Shown here: piece after piece, positions 30,182-38,331 of the stretch
Layout: every line of letters starts with the position of its first letter
Position numbering within the stretch: position 1 is the stretch's first letter
Source: Candidatus Acidiferrales bacterium
GTDB lineage: Bacteria; Acidobacteriota; Terriglobia; Acidiferrales; UBA7541
Direction of reading: 5' to 3'
DNA: 41,080 nucleotides
NCBI GenBank assembly: GCA_030038275.1
Contig: JASHPG010000031.1
Coordinates: 1-41,080, forward strand
The notes under the pieces: model-generated
The model's database searches: none
What the model was told of the DNA's origin: nothing
Seen by the model: the letters and a program-made list of their open reading frames with translations, nothing else
Program-made: the position numbers and the translations under genes

Positions 30182-32239
30182 TCATTTCTTCCGCTGCGGT
30201 TGCTGGGAGTTGTAGGCCTGCCAATCGAGCGAAATGACGTAGTCGTGGATGGCATCGACCTGTTTCGCGGTGAGGACGCCGCTCCAGGGCGGCATGCCGG
30301 CGACCTGCAAAATTCCGCCACGGACGATCTGCTGAAATTCCGTGTGGGCCGCGGGCGGCAGGCGGCGAAGATCGGGCGCGAGGCTGCGGTCCATATTCAG
30401 ATGGCACGAAGCGCAGTGGTCGCTGAATAGCTGCTGGCCTTCCTTGATGGTTTGGGCCGTGCCGGTTTGCGCCGGAGGCTTGGGGAACGGCGGAAGCGGC
30501 GGAAGCAGCGGCGGGACGGGCGTAGAGCCGCCATTCAGCTTGAAGGCAAGAATGCGTCCTTCATTGCCGCGCTGATAGACGGCGCTATTCGGATGCGCGA
30601 AGTTCCATCCGCCGCCGCCCCATGCGGCCATGACGGCGACGTACTGCACGCCATCGATTTCATAAGTCATCGGCGCGGCGACGATGGTAGTGCCGGTGAA
30701 AATCGATTTCAGCTTGCGTCCGGTTTTCGCGTCGTAGGCGTTGAAATAGCCGTCGCCGGTTCCCTGAAAGACGAGGCCGCCGGCGGTGGACATCACGCCC
30801 GGATGGTCCCACCAATCCGTCATTTTCACGTTCCAAACGGCTTTGCCGCGAATCGGGTCCCACGCGCGCAGGTAGGCGTTGCCGGAAAAAAGAGTGCTTT
30901 GGCCGTTTTCGATGGCCGGGATGTAAACGAGGCCCGTTTGCGGATCCCAGGACATGGGATCCCAGTTGTGGCCGCCCATGGGCGAGGGCTCGATGTACTT
31001 CTTGCCGTTCACCGAGTATTTGAAGTCGCGCGCGTCCGGCGCTTCGACCGGGCGGCCGGTTTTCAAATCGACGTACTTCGCCCAGGTGACTGGAACGTAG
31101 GGATTCGCGGAGAGGAGTTTCCCGGTTTTGCGGTCAATGATCATGAAGAAACCGGGCTTGGGCGCCTGCATGATTACTTTGTGGACGGTGCCATCGATTT
31201 TCAGGTCGGTGAGGATTAGTGGCTGGACGACATCGAAATCCCACTGATCGCCGGGAACTTCCTGGTAATACCAGGCCATGCGCCCGGTATCGGGATTGAG
31301 CGCGATGATCGACGAGATGTAGAGATTATCTCCGCCGTCGGGGCTGCGCTGCTCGCGATTGTAGAACGTGCCGTTGCCGGTGCCGAAGTAGACGAGATTG
31401 AGTTCGGGATCGTACTGGATGGCGTCCCAAACGGTGCCGCCGCCGCCCATTTTCCAATCGCTTTTTGGATCCCAGGTCTTGGCCGCTTTTCGCAGCTCGG
31501 GATTTTCGTACGGCTTATTCGGAGGGCCGGGAACGGTGTAGAAGCGCCAGGCGAGTTTGCCGGTGTCGAGATAATAGGCGCTGACGTAGCCGCGCGCGTC
31601 GTATTCAGCGCCGGCATTGCCGATGATGACCACGTGGTGCGCCACTTCTGGCGCCCCGGTGCTGGTGTAGCCGCGGGCGTGATTGGCGATGGTATCGACT
31701 TTCCAGATGACGCGGCCGGTGCGGGCGTCGAGCGAGTAGAGATGGCCGTCGAATGAGGCGACGTAAACTTTGCCTTCCCAGACGTCTATGCCGCGATTGT
31801 CTTCATCGCAGCAGGCGTGCTGATTGACGCGCATGTTGTTCGAAGGATCGAACGTCCAGATGCCTTTGCCGGTGCGCGCGTCGAGCGCATAGACCTGGCC
31901 GACGGGGCCGCTTGCGTACATCACGCCATCGACGACGATGGGAGTGGCTTCGAGGCCACGGACGGTGTGCGTTTTATATTCCCAGGCGAAGCCGAGACGC
32001 GAAACGTTGGATTGATTGATCTGCGTGAGCGGCGAGTAGTAGCTCCTGCCGAAGTCGCGTCCGGAAGTGAGCCACTCGCCGGGATGCTGGTTCTCGGCCA
32101 TGAGGCGCTTCAGATTGACTTGGCCGTAGGCGCGATAAGCGGCGGCGCGCGTCTGCGCGAGGGCTTTGGACGCGCCACACGCGAAAATCGAAACAGCAAT
32201 GGCCGCAAGCAGCGGCAAGAATACGGCTTTGCGTTTCAC
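30182..32239 (-). CDS. PQQ-dependent quinohemoprotein alcohol dehydrogenase with lanthanide-type Asp signature
   Basis: The 685-residue exported enzyme oxidises alcohols in the periplasm using PQQ, passing electrons to a fused cytochrome c. A signal peptide (cut near ALAQ) is followed by the eight-bladed propeller. It has the vicinal disulfide C143-C144 in ACCDEDNRG and repeated tryptophan-docking motifs. FGTGNG provides the metal-binding Asn. The catalytic segment PGDQWDFDVVQP has D334 plus D336; an Asp two residues after the catalytic one marks lanthanide-using enzymes such as XoxF and PedH. A Pro-rich linker (PVPPLLPPLPPFPKPP) leads to the c-type domain with CASCH (609-613) and probable Met ligand M649. 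No PQQ synthesis genes are in the window. The exported DUF8021-like gene is directly upstream. Confidence 0.93.
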   Translation of the reverse strand: MKRKAVFLPLLAAIAVSIFACGASKALAQTRAAAYRAYGQVNLKRLMAENQHPGEWLTSGRDFGRSYYSPLTQINQSNVSRLGFAWEYKTHTVRGLEATPIVVDGVMYASGPVGQVYALDARTGKGIWTFDPSNNMRVNQHACCDEDNRGIDVWEGKVYVASFDGHLYSLDARTGRVIWKVDTIANHARGYTSTGAPEVAHHVVIIGNAGAEYDARGYVSAYYLDTGKLAWRFYTVPGPPNKPYENPELRKAAKTWDPKSDWKMGGGGTVWDAIQYDPELNLVYFGTGNGTFYNREQRSPDGGDNLYISSIIALNPDTGRMAWYYQEVPGDQWDFDVVQPLILTDLKIDGTVHKVIMQAPKPGFFMIIDRKTGKLLSANPYVPVTWAKYVDLKTGRPVEAPDARDFKYSVNGKKYIEPSPMGGHNWDPMSWDPQTGLVYIPAIENGQSTLFSGNAYLRAWDPIRGKAVWNVKMTDWWDHPGVMSTAGGLVFQGTGDGYFNAYDAKTGRKLKSIFTGTTIVAAPMTYEIDGVQYVAVMAAWGGGGWNFAHPNSAVYQRGNEGRILAFKLNGGSTPVPPLLPPLPPFPKPPAQTGTAQTIKEGQQLFSDHCASCHLNMDRSLAPDLRRLPPAAHTEFQQIVRGGILQVAGMPPWSGVLTAKQVDAIHDYVISLDWQAYNSQQPQRKK

Positions 32240-32372
32240 GAGCAGGGGCCTGCCTTTCTTCTCTTCGAGATCTATTTTCTGGTAGCGGATCAGTTTGAAC
32301 GTTGACGGCTTGCGTCACCATCAAGAAATTCAACTGACCGCCACGAACGGCGCCTCGGCTTGCATTGCGAGA

Positions 32373-33353
32373 CTAGCGCGCGTCCCAAACCGAAGGCATG
32401 TTGTACGGAACTCCCGCCATGGTGGCTTCGATCTGGAAAATTTTTCCGCTGCGAATCTTGAAAAGCTCCAGGATGTCGAGACTGCTTGGCATGTGAAAAG
32501 GAGTTTCAAGTTCGCGCCCGTCGGTCAGCTTGTAGTGCGTGACGTTGCCGCTGTGGTCGATAAACACGCGCACGAGAAGCAGGCCGCGCTCGGTATCGAC
32601 GACGGGAAAGCCGCGGCTGCGCGTGCGATCGTCGTAATAGAAGTAGCCCGTCTTGAACTGGCCTTCGCAGCCGAGATTGGTGACCGGGAAAATGTGGTAC
32701 GACGGATTATTGGTGGACTGCATGCCGTTTTCTTCGCGGTTGCAATCGGGATCGAACGTCGTGTGGATGGTGCCGTTGTTGCGCTGCAGAGTGTCCAGGT
32801 AGCCGTTCACGAGCTGAATCATCTTGGCGCGCGGGCTGCGTTGGTTTTCAGGGAGCATACCTTGAAACCAACCTCGCTTCGCGAAATGGTCGAGAGCAGG
32901 CGCAGCAATCAGCCCCCCGGGCCGCGCGACTACCGTTTCGATCTGCGTGATTTTGCCGTCGGCGATCTTCATGCGCATCGCGTAGGGCGAGTTCGTCTTG
33001 CCCTCCTGCACCACGTCGAGAAAACCGACTTCGCCCTCGGGAACGTCGGCGAACTGGATGCCGCCAGGGCCCATGGCGGTGTAGGTGTTCCAGAGGCCGT
33101 CGCCGACTTTCAAGAAGACATTATTTTCGGAGAACTTGTAGTTCGCGGCGAGCGGCAGGCTGCCGGGCTTGTGCGCGGCGAGCGCCTTCAGATACCGATC
33201 GAGATAGCCGTAGAGGCATTGCCGGTTGCAGTTGGACGAAGCCGCGGCGCTGGCGCGCGGCGCGCGATTTCGCGCGCTGGCAGTCGTCGGCAGCAGAGCC
33301 GCGGATGCAGAGAACGCAAGGCAGGCCGCAATTGCAATGAAAGTTTTGCGCAT
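32373..33353 (-). CDS. Exported SnoaL/DUF8021-like protein
   Basis: The 326-residue product starts at the ATG at 33353, after GGGGGG; the frame is open 101 codons further but non-homologous. A signal peptide (MRKTFIAIAACLAFSASAAL) is followed by a conserved start of the domain. This has CNRQCLYGYLDRYLKALAAH, then SLPLAANYKFSENN and KVGDGLWNTYTAMG. Repeated strands such as MRMKIADGKITQIETVVA and LLVRVFIDHSGNVTHYKL suggest two SnoaL-like/NTF2-fold modules. I recall this layout from the DUF8021 family of secreted bacterial and fungal proteins, whose role is unknown. It lies 133 bp upstream of the quinoprotein on the same strand, so shared expression is possible. Confidence 0.7.
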   Translation of the reverse strand: MRKTFIAIAACLAFSASAALLPTTASARNRAPRASAAASSNCNRQCLYGYLDRYLKALAAHKPGSLPLAANYKFSENNVFLKVGDGLWNTYTAMGPGGIQFADVPEGEVGFLDVVQEGKTNSPYAMRMKIADGKITQIETVVARPGGLIAAPALDHFAKRGWFQGMLPENQRSPRAKMIQLVNGYLDTLQRNNGTIHTTFDPDCNREENGMQSTNNPSYHIFPVTNLGCEGQFKTGYFYYDDRTRSRGFPVVDTERGLLLVRVFIDHSGNVTHYKLTDGRELETPFHMPSSLDILELFKIRSGKIFQIEATMAGVPYNMPSVWDAR

Positions 33354-33542
33354 AGAACCCCCCAATTTGAGCAGCGAACGAACCACCCAGCCGATATGGC
33401 CCAGTTGAATGCGAGAGTGTACATCAGAAGAATCGAATCGGAGCAAGGATTTGGACGGCGGATGGGCGTCGCGGGCGAGCATTAAGGTGGTCGACAGCAG
33501 GAAATTTTGAGGGCCGCGAGTGTTAAGCGCGACGAGCGGTGG

Positions 33543-33571
33543 TTGCCGCGTGCGGGATAGGCGTCTATGAT
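33543..33571 (+). promoter_or_regulatory. Sigma-70-type promoter of the Mrp/ApbC gene
   Basis: A -35 TTGCCG (33543-33548), a 17-nt spacer and a -10 TATGAT (33566-33571) lie about 70 nt upstream of the ATG at 33641. The divergent gene on the minus strand starts at 33353, so the region between holds both promoters. Confidence 0.6.
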
Positions 33572-33640
33572 GAGTTGTTGCGCAGTGCGCGGCGTGATGG
33601 ACGTGCGCGGCACTGAAGCAAATTTCTTCAAAGGGGAACC

Positions 33641-34723
33641 ATGGCGAGCGGAGCAAGCGAAGCGGCGGTGCTGGAGGCGTTGCGCGGAGTGATCGATCCA
33701 GAGCTGCACAAGGATATCGTCACGCTGAAAATGGTGAAGGTGCTGGGGCTGAACGACGGCGCAGTGACGCTGCAGGTGACGCTGACCACGCCGGCATGTC
33801 CGCTGCGCGAGACGATCGAGAAGGACATTCGCGCGGCGCTCGCCAAAGTCCCCGGCGTGAATAACGTGATGCTGCGGTTCGATTCGTCCGTGCCGGAGGG
33901 CCGCCGTTTGCAGGATAAAGCGCCGATTATGGGCGTGAAAAACATCATCGCGGTGGCGAGCGGCAAGGGCGGCGTCGGCAAAACGACGGTGGCCGTGAAC
34001 CTGGCGATTGCTTTGCGCAGCATGGGCGCGGCAGTGGGCTTGCTCGACGCGGATGTATATGGGCCGAACGTGCCGGTGATGCTGGGCACCACGGAACAAC
34101 CCAAGGCGCTCGACGAGCGCACGATCATCCCCGTGCAAGCCTATGGCGTGAAGATGATCTCGATGGGGCTACTAAATCCCGGCGATAAACCTCTGGTGTG
34201 GCGCGGGCCGATGCTGCACAGCGTGATGCAGCAGTTTCTGCGCAGCGTGCGCTGGGGACAACTCGATTATTTGATCGTGGATTTGCCTCCGGGAACGGGC
34301 GACGTGCAACTGAGCCTGATTCAAAGCGTGGCGGTGAGCGGCGCGGTGATTGTGACGACGCCTTCGATTGTGGCGCTGGCGGACGTACGCAAAGCCGTCG
34401 AGATGTTCAAGCAGGTGAACGTGGAAATTCTGGGCGTGGTGGAAAACATGAGCTACTTCGCGTGCCCGCATTGCCAGGGGCGCATCGATGTCTTCGGGCA
34501 CGGCGAAGGCGAACGCATGGCCCAGCAGTTTGGCGTGCCGTTTCTCGGCGAGATCGAAATCGATCCGCAGATTCGCATTGGGGGCGATACGGGGAAACCG
34601 GCGGCGTCGCTCGGACAGGACGCGCCCGGGGCGAAGAGCATGTACGCGATGGCGTCCAAAGTGGCGGCTCGAATTTCCGTGGTAAATTTGTCGGCATCCG
34701 CGCCCGTGGTGGAAATTCTGTGA
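33641..34723 (+). CDS. apbC: Mrp/ApbC Fe-S cluster carrier ATPase with N-terminal MIP18 domain
   Basis: The 360-residue P-loop protein carries and delivers [4Fe-4S] clusters. Residues 1-90 are a MIP18/DUF59 domain (GVIDPELHKDIVTLKMVKVL; TLTTPACPLRETIEKDI). The Mrp ATPase follows with the deviant Walker A VASGKGGVGKTTVAVNLA, then LLDADVYGPNVPVML and YLIVDLPPGTGDVQLSL. The cluster-binding CxxC is in ENMSYFACPHCQGRID. The Tyr-rich YFACPHC site and HGEGERMA match ApbC of bacteria. A ribosome site AAGGGG precedes the ATG, and a promoter lies at 33543-33571. It is a single gene, followed after 129 bp by the fatty-acid oxidation gene. Confidence 0.95.
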   Translation: MASGASEAAVLEALRGVIDPELHKDIVTLKMVKVLGLNDGAVTLQVTLTTPACPLRETIEKDIRAALAKVPGVNNVMLRFDSSVPEGRRLQDKAPIMGVKNIIAVASGKGGVGKTTVAVNLAIALRSMGAAVGLLDADVYGPNVPVMLGTTEQPKALDERTIIPVQAYGVKMISMGLLNPGDKPLVWRGPMLHSVMQQFLRSVRWGQLDYLIVDLPPGTGDVQLSLIQSVAVSGAVIVTTPSIVALADVRKAVEMFKQVNVEILGVVENMSYFACPHCQGRIDVFGHGEGERMAQQFGVPFLGEIEIDPQIRIGGDTGKPAASLGQDAPGAKSMYAMASKVAARISVVNLSASAPVVEIL

Positions 34724-34852
34724 TTGTGTGAAGGTTTTCCGCGCAGCGCAAATTATTTAGCGGCCGCTTTCAAGCGGGGGTCTTTGCTCTTCGGCGAATA
34801 ACCGGAAGATTGAGCTTCGTTCAGCAACTTCATTTCGGAGAATGCAACGCAT

Positions 34853-36979
34853 ATGAACGATCCAGTTCGAGTTAGCAAGGACAAAGACGTCGCCATCATC
34901 ACCATCGACAATCCTCCGGTGAACGCCATCAGCCCGGCGGTGCAGGATGGAATCGGCCGCGCGATTGAGCAGGTCAATGCAGACGCGTCCGTGAAAGCCG
35001 CGGTGCTGATCGGAGCAGGGCGGACGTTCATCGCCGGCGCTGACATCAACGAATTTGTGAAAATGACTTCCGGGAAGGCGCCGCGCACGAATTTCCTGCC
35101 GACGCTGCTGCAGATTGAGGATTGCCGCGTGCCGGTGGTGGTGGCGATTCATGGTAACGCGCTGGGCGGCGGGTTGGAGTTGGCGCAGGCATGCCATTAC
35201 CGCGTGGCAAAGCCGGACGCGCGCGTCGGCCAGCCGGAGGTCAATCTGGGCATCATTCCCGGCGCGGGCGGGACGCAGCGATTGCCGCGCCTTGCGGGCG
35301 TGGCGAAGGCGGTCGAAATGTGCACCACGGGCAAGCCGATCAGCGCCATAGACGCGTTGCAGGCGGGAATCCTCGACAAGCTCATTGAAGGCGATCTGCT
35401 CGAAGGCGCGGTCGCATTTGCGCGAGAAGTTGCGGGACAGCCTGCGCCGAAGACGCGCGAACGCAACGCGAAGCTCGGCAACGCGGCGGAAAACGCAGCG
35501 ACTTTTGCGGCGGCGCGCGAGACCGTCCGTAAGAAGCAGCGCGGTTTACCAGCGCCTTTGGCGGCCATCGATGCAATCGAGGTTGCAACCAAGCTGCCGT
35601 TCGAAAAAGGATGCGAGGAAGAGGCGCGGATTTTCGACCAGTGCCTCTATTCGGAGCAATCGAAGGCGCTGATTCACGTGTTTTTCGCCGAGCGTGAAGT
35701 GGCGAAGATTCCGGATGTGCCGAAGGAAACGCCAGTGCTGCCCGTAAATTCGGTGGCGATCGTGGGCGCGGGCACGATGGGATCGGCCATCGCGATGGTG
35801 TTCGCGAACGCCGGAATTCCCGTCACGCTGAAGGACTCGGACCAGGCGGCGCTCGACCGTGGCCTCGCCAATATTCAGAAAAACTACGCGATTTCCGTGC
35901 AGCGCGGGCGCTTCACGCAGGAAAGCGTGAACGAGCGGTTGAAGCTGATCGCGACAACGCTGCGCTACGAAAGCTTCGCGGACGCCGACCTGGTGATCGA
36001 AGCGGTCTTTGAAAATATAGCCCTAAAGAAGGAGATCTTCGCGGAGCTGAACAGCGCGTGCAAACCGGGCGCGATTCTGGCGAGTAACACTTCCACGCTC
36101 GATCTGGACGAAATCGCGGCCACCACCACGCGGCCGGAAAGCGTGATCGGCACGCACTTCTTCAGCCCTGCGAACGTGATGCGCCTGCTGGAGCTGGTGC
36201 GAGGGAAACGGACCGGCAAGGAAGCGATCGCCACGTGTATGCAGCTGGCAAAAAAGATCGGCAAGGTCGCCGTGCTGGTGCGCAACGGTTGGGGGTTCGC
36301 GGGCAACCGCATGTTCATGCCTTACCTGACCGAAGCGCAATTCCTGGTGGAAGAAGGCGCGTCGCCGGAGGAAGTGGACAAGGCGCTGACCGCGTGGGGC
36401 ATGGCCATGGGTCCGCTGGCCGTGAGCGATTTGGGCGGGCTCGATGTTGCCTATCGCGTGCGTCAGGAGCGGCGCCACGCATTGAAACCGGGCGAGCGCG
36501 AGACGTTTGTCGAATCGAAGCTCTGCGAAATGGGCCGCCTCGGACAGAAGAATGGAATGGGCTGGTACAAATATGACGAAGACCGCCGCGCTTCCGTCGA
36601 TCCGGAAGTCACAGCGCTTGTGCGCAAGTGGTCGATCGAAGCGGGCGTGCCACAGCGCAAAGTTTCCGCTGACGAAATCGTGGATCGCTGCGTCTATCGA
36701 CTGGTGAATGAAGGCGCGCAGATTTTGGATGACGGAGTGGCGCTGCGGGCCGGCGACCTCGACACGATCTACGTCAATGGCTACGGCTTTCCGGCGTTTC
36801 GCGGCGGGCCGATGTGGTACGCAGATGCCGTGGGGCTAAAGAAAGTCTCCGAGCGTGTGAATGAATTTCACCGGCAGCATGGAGCGATTTGGCGTCCCGC
36901 GCCGCTGCTCGAAGAACTCGCGAAATTGGGACGCACGTTCGCCGATTTTCAACGCGAAGCCGCGCACGCAGGCAGCTAG
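34853..36979 (+). CDS. Fused enoyl-CoA hydratase / 3-hydroxyacyl-CoA dehydrogenase
   Basis: This 708-residue multifunctional beta-oxidation enzyme is FadB/FadJ-like. The N-terminal crotonase domain (about 1-190) has the oxyanion region GRTFIAGADINEF, and catalytic Glu residues lie in GNALGGGLELAQACHYRVA and GQPEVNLGIIPGAGGTQRL. After a linker, the NAD-binding dehydrogenase domain begins with SVAIVGAGTMGSAIAMVFA. Its catalytic His is in GTHFFSPANVMRLLELVRG, and WGFAGNRMFMPYLTEAQFLV follows. The C-terminal 3HCDH repeat contains VYRLVNEGAQILDDGVALR and YGFPAFRGGPM. It hydrates and then oxidises fatty acyl-CoA intermediates. No thiolase partner lies beside it. A terminator overlaps its stop codon. 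Confidence 0.95.
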   Translation: MNDPVRVSKDKDVAIITIDNPPVNAISPAVQDGIGRAIEQVNADASVKAAVLIGAGRTFIAGADINEFVKMTSGKAPRTNFLPTLLQIEDCRVPVVVAIHGNALGGGLELAQACHYRVAKPDARVGQPEVNLGIIPGAGGTQRLPRLAGVAKAVEMCTTGKPISAIDALQAGILDKLIEGDLLEGAVAFAREVAGQPAPKTRERNAKLGNAAENAATFAAARETVRKKQRGLPAPLAAIDAIEVATKLPFEKGCEEEARIFDQCLYSEQSKALIHVFFAEREVAKIPDVPKETPVLPVNSVAIVGAGTMGSAIAMVFANAGIPVTLKDSDQAALDRGLANIQKNYAISVQRGRFTQESVNERLKLIATTLRYESFADADLVIEAVFENIALKKEIFAELNSACKPGAILASNTSTLDLDEIAATTTRPESVIGTHFFSPANVMRLLELVRGKRTGKEAIATCMQLAKKIGKVAVLVRNGWGFAGNRMFMPYLTEAQFLVEEGASPEEVDKALTAWGMAMGPLAVSDLGGLDVAYRVRQERRHALKPGERETFVESKLCEMGRLGQKNGMGWYKYDEDRRASVDPEVTALVRKWSIEAGVPQRKVSADEIVDRCVYRLVNEGAQILDDGVALRAGDLDTIYVNGYGFPAFRGGPMWYADAVGLKKVSERVNEFHRQHGAIWRPAPLLEELAKLGRTFADFQREAAHAGS

Positions 36980-36995
36980 CGCGGCGGGCTTTTTT
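36959..36995 (+). terminator. Rho-independent terminator overlapping the stop of the fused beta-oxidation gene
   Basis: GCCGCGC (36959-36965) pairs with GCGCGGC (36979-36985) around the TAG stop codon, followed by GGGC and six T. The stem therefore lies partly inside the coding sequence. Confidence 0.65.
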
Positions 36996-37135
36996 GCGAA
37001 CCTGATGGATTCGATTCTGACCGTCCAAGCGCCAGCAATGCCCATGCAAAATGGCTGTTGCATTCACATTGGATTCTAGTGTATACATCCGCGAACGGAA
37101 GGCACCCAAACCAGAAATGGACGGTGACCACCCCG

Positions 37136-37179
37136 AGCCCGGAAGAAGGCCCACCCCCATCTTCCGGGCTACGATTTTT
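37136..37179 (+). terminator. Strong isolated hairpin with T-run; possible small RNA terminator or attenuator
   Basis: AGCCCGGAAGA (37136-37146) pairs perfectly with TCTTCCGGGCT (37160-37170), followed by ACGA and five T. It lies in the 344-bp gap (36980-37323) that has no gene, well past the previous terminator and 144 bp before the next ATG. A -10-like TATACA lies at 37082-37087. The arrangement would fit a short RNA of about 85 nt or a leader attenuator of the downstream hydrolase gene. Nothing else was recognised in the gap. Confidence 0.5.
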
Positions 37180-37323
37180 CGCGCTACCGGGTTTCTCCTG
37201 TACATTGCTCTCCGGTGAATACCTACGTTGCGGCTGGGCAGTTGAGACCGGCCCTCGAACTATATTTCCCGATGAAAGTTTTCGCCGATTCGCTGCCTGC
37301 CTGTTCGCGCCATCGCATCTAAA

Positions 37324-38043
37324 ATGACTTCGCGCCCGCTGCCATTGCTGTTTCTGCCAGGACTTGCCTGCGATGCTGGCGTATGGGCGGATCAGATGCG
37401 TCATTTTTCCGCGAAAACTAAAACGAGCGTGGCGGATTACGGCGCGAGCGGCTCGTTGCAGGAAATGGCGCGCGTTGCTTTGCGGGAAGTGCCGGAGCGA
37501 TTTGCGATCGTGGGACATTCGATGGGCGGGCGCGTGGCGTACGAAATCTGCCGGAGCGCGGGCGACCGAGTGGCGGGATTGGCGCTTTTGAACACGGCCT
37601 ATCGTTCCGCGATGGCGGGCGCGGGCGAGCGGGAGCGCGCGAATCGAATGGATCTGGTGAAAAGGGCGGAGACGCAGGGAATGCGTGCGATGGGCAAGCA
37701 ATGGATGCCGCAGATCGTCAATCCAGAGCGCCTAACGGACGCGGCCCTGATCGAATCGATCCTCGAAATGTTTGAACGCAAGACGCCGGATATTTATCGC
37801 GCGCAGGTTAACGCGCTGCTGAATCGTCCCGATGCCGAGCCGGTTCTGGCCACGATTCGGTGCCCCACGCTGGTGCTTACCGGGCGCGAAGATGGGTGGA
37901 GCCCGGTGGCACAGCATGAAGAAATCACCTCGCGCATCAGGGGAAGCAAATTGAAAATCATCGAGCGCTGTGGCCACATGGCCCCGATGGAGCGGCCCGA
38001 AGAGGTGACTGGGGCGCTCGACGAATGCTTTGCGCCTCTGTGA
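37324..38043 (+). CDS. Alpha/beta hydrolase
   Basis: The 239-residue cytosolic hydrolase has LLFLPGLACDAGVWADQM (oxyanion loop), the nucleophile S66 in GHSMGGRVAYEI, the acid Asp in LTGREDGWSP and the His in CGHMAPMERPEEV. The triad is complete. The layout resembles small esterases and MhpC/BioH-like C-C or ester hydrolases, and the lid (about 105-165) is short. The substrate is unknown. It precedes the LigM-like gene by 288 bp, so a link to aromatic ester or meta-cleavage product hydrolysis is conceivable but not shown. No strong ribosome site is visible before the ATG. Confidence 0.87.
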   Translation: MTSRPLPLLFLPGLACDAGVWADQMRHFSAKTKTSVADYGASGSLQEMARVALREVPERFAIVGHSMGGRVAYEICRSAGDRVAGLALLNTAYRSAMAGAGERERANRMDLVKRAETQGMRAMGKQWMPQIVNPERLTDAALIESILEMFERKTPDIYRAQVNALLNRPDAEPVLATIRCPTLVLTGREDGWSPVAQHEEITSRIRGSKLKIIERCGHMAPMERPEEVTGALDECFAPL

Positions 38044-38331
38044 CCATGCGATTCTCTCCATGTCGTCGTTTGGCCCGGATTCGTTGTCAGGACACCCTGT
38101 TAATTTCAGTTGTCGCGGAGGCACTTTCTGTATACGATTGCACACATTTGCGAGGCGAGAGTGCGCGTGTACGAAGTGCGACGGAAGATTTCCGCGGACC
38201 GGCGTAAATCAATCGAGACTTCAGTGGAAGACGGATACGTGGTGGTAGACTCAGTTTGCGCCGACATCGAATTACATTGAGCGCTTTACCCTGAGGGATC
38301 GGCACTTTTTCAAATCAAAAGGAGAGAACCA

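Noticed and set aside
32295-33485. Long plus-strand open frame (about 396 codons).
   Set aside because: It is antisense to the exported DUF8021-like gene and gives no recognisable domain; it arises from high GC content.
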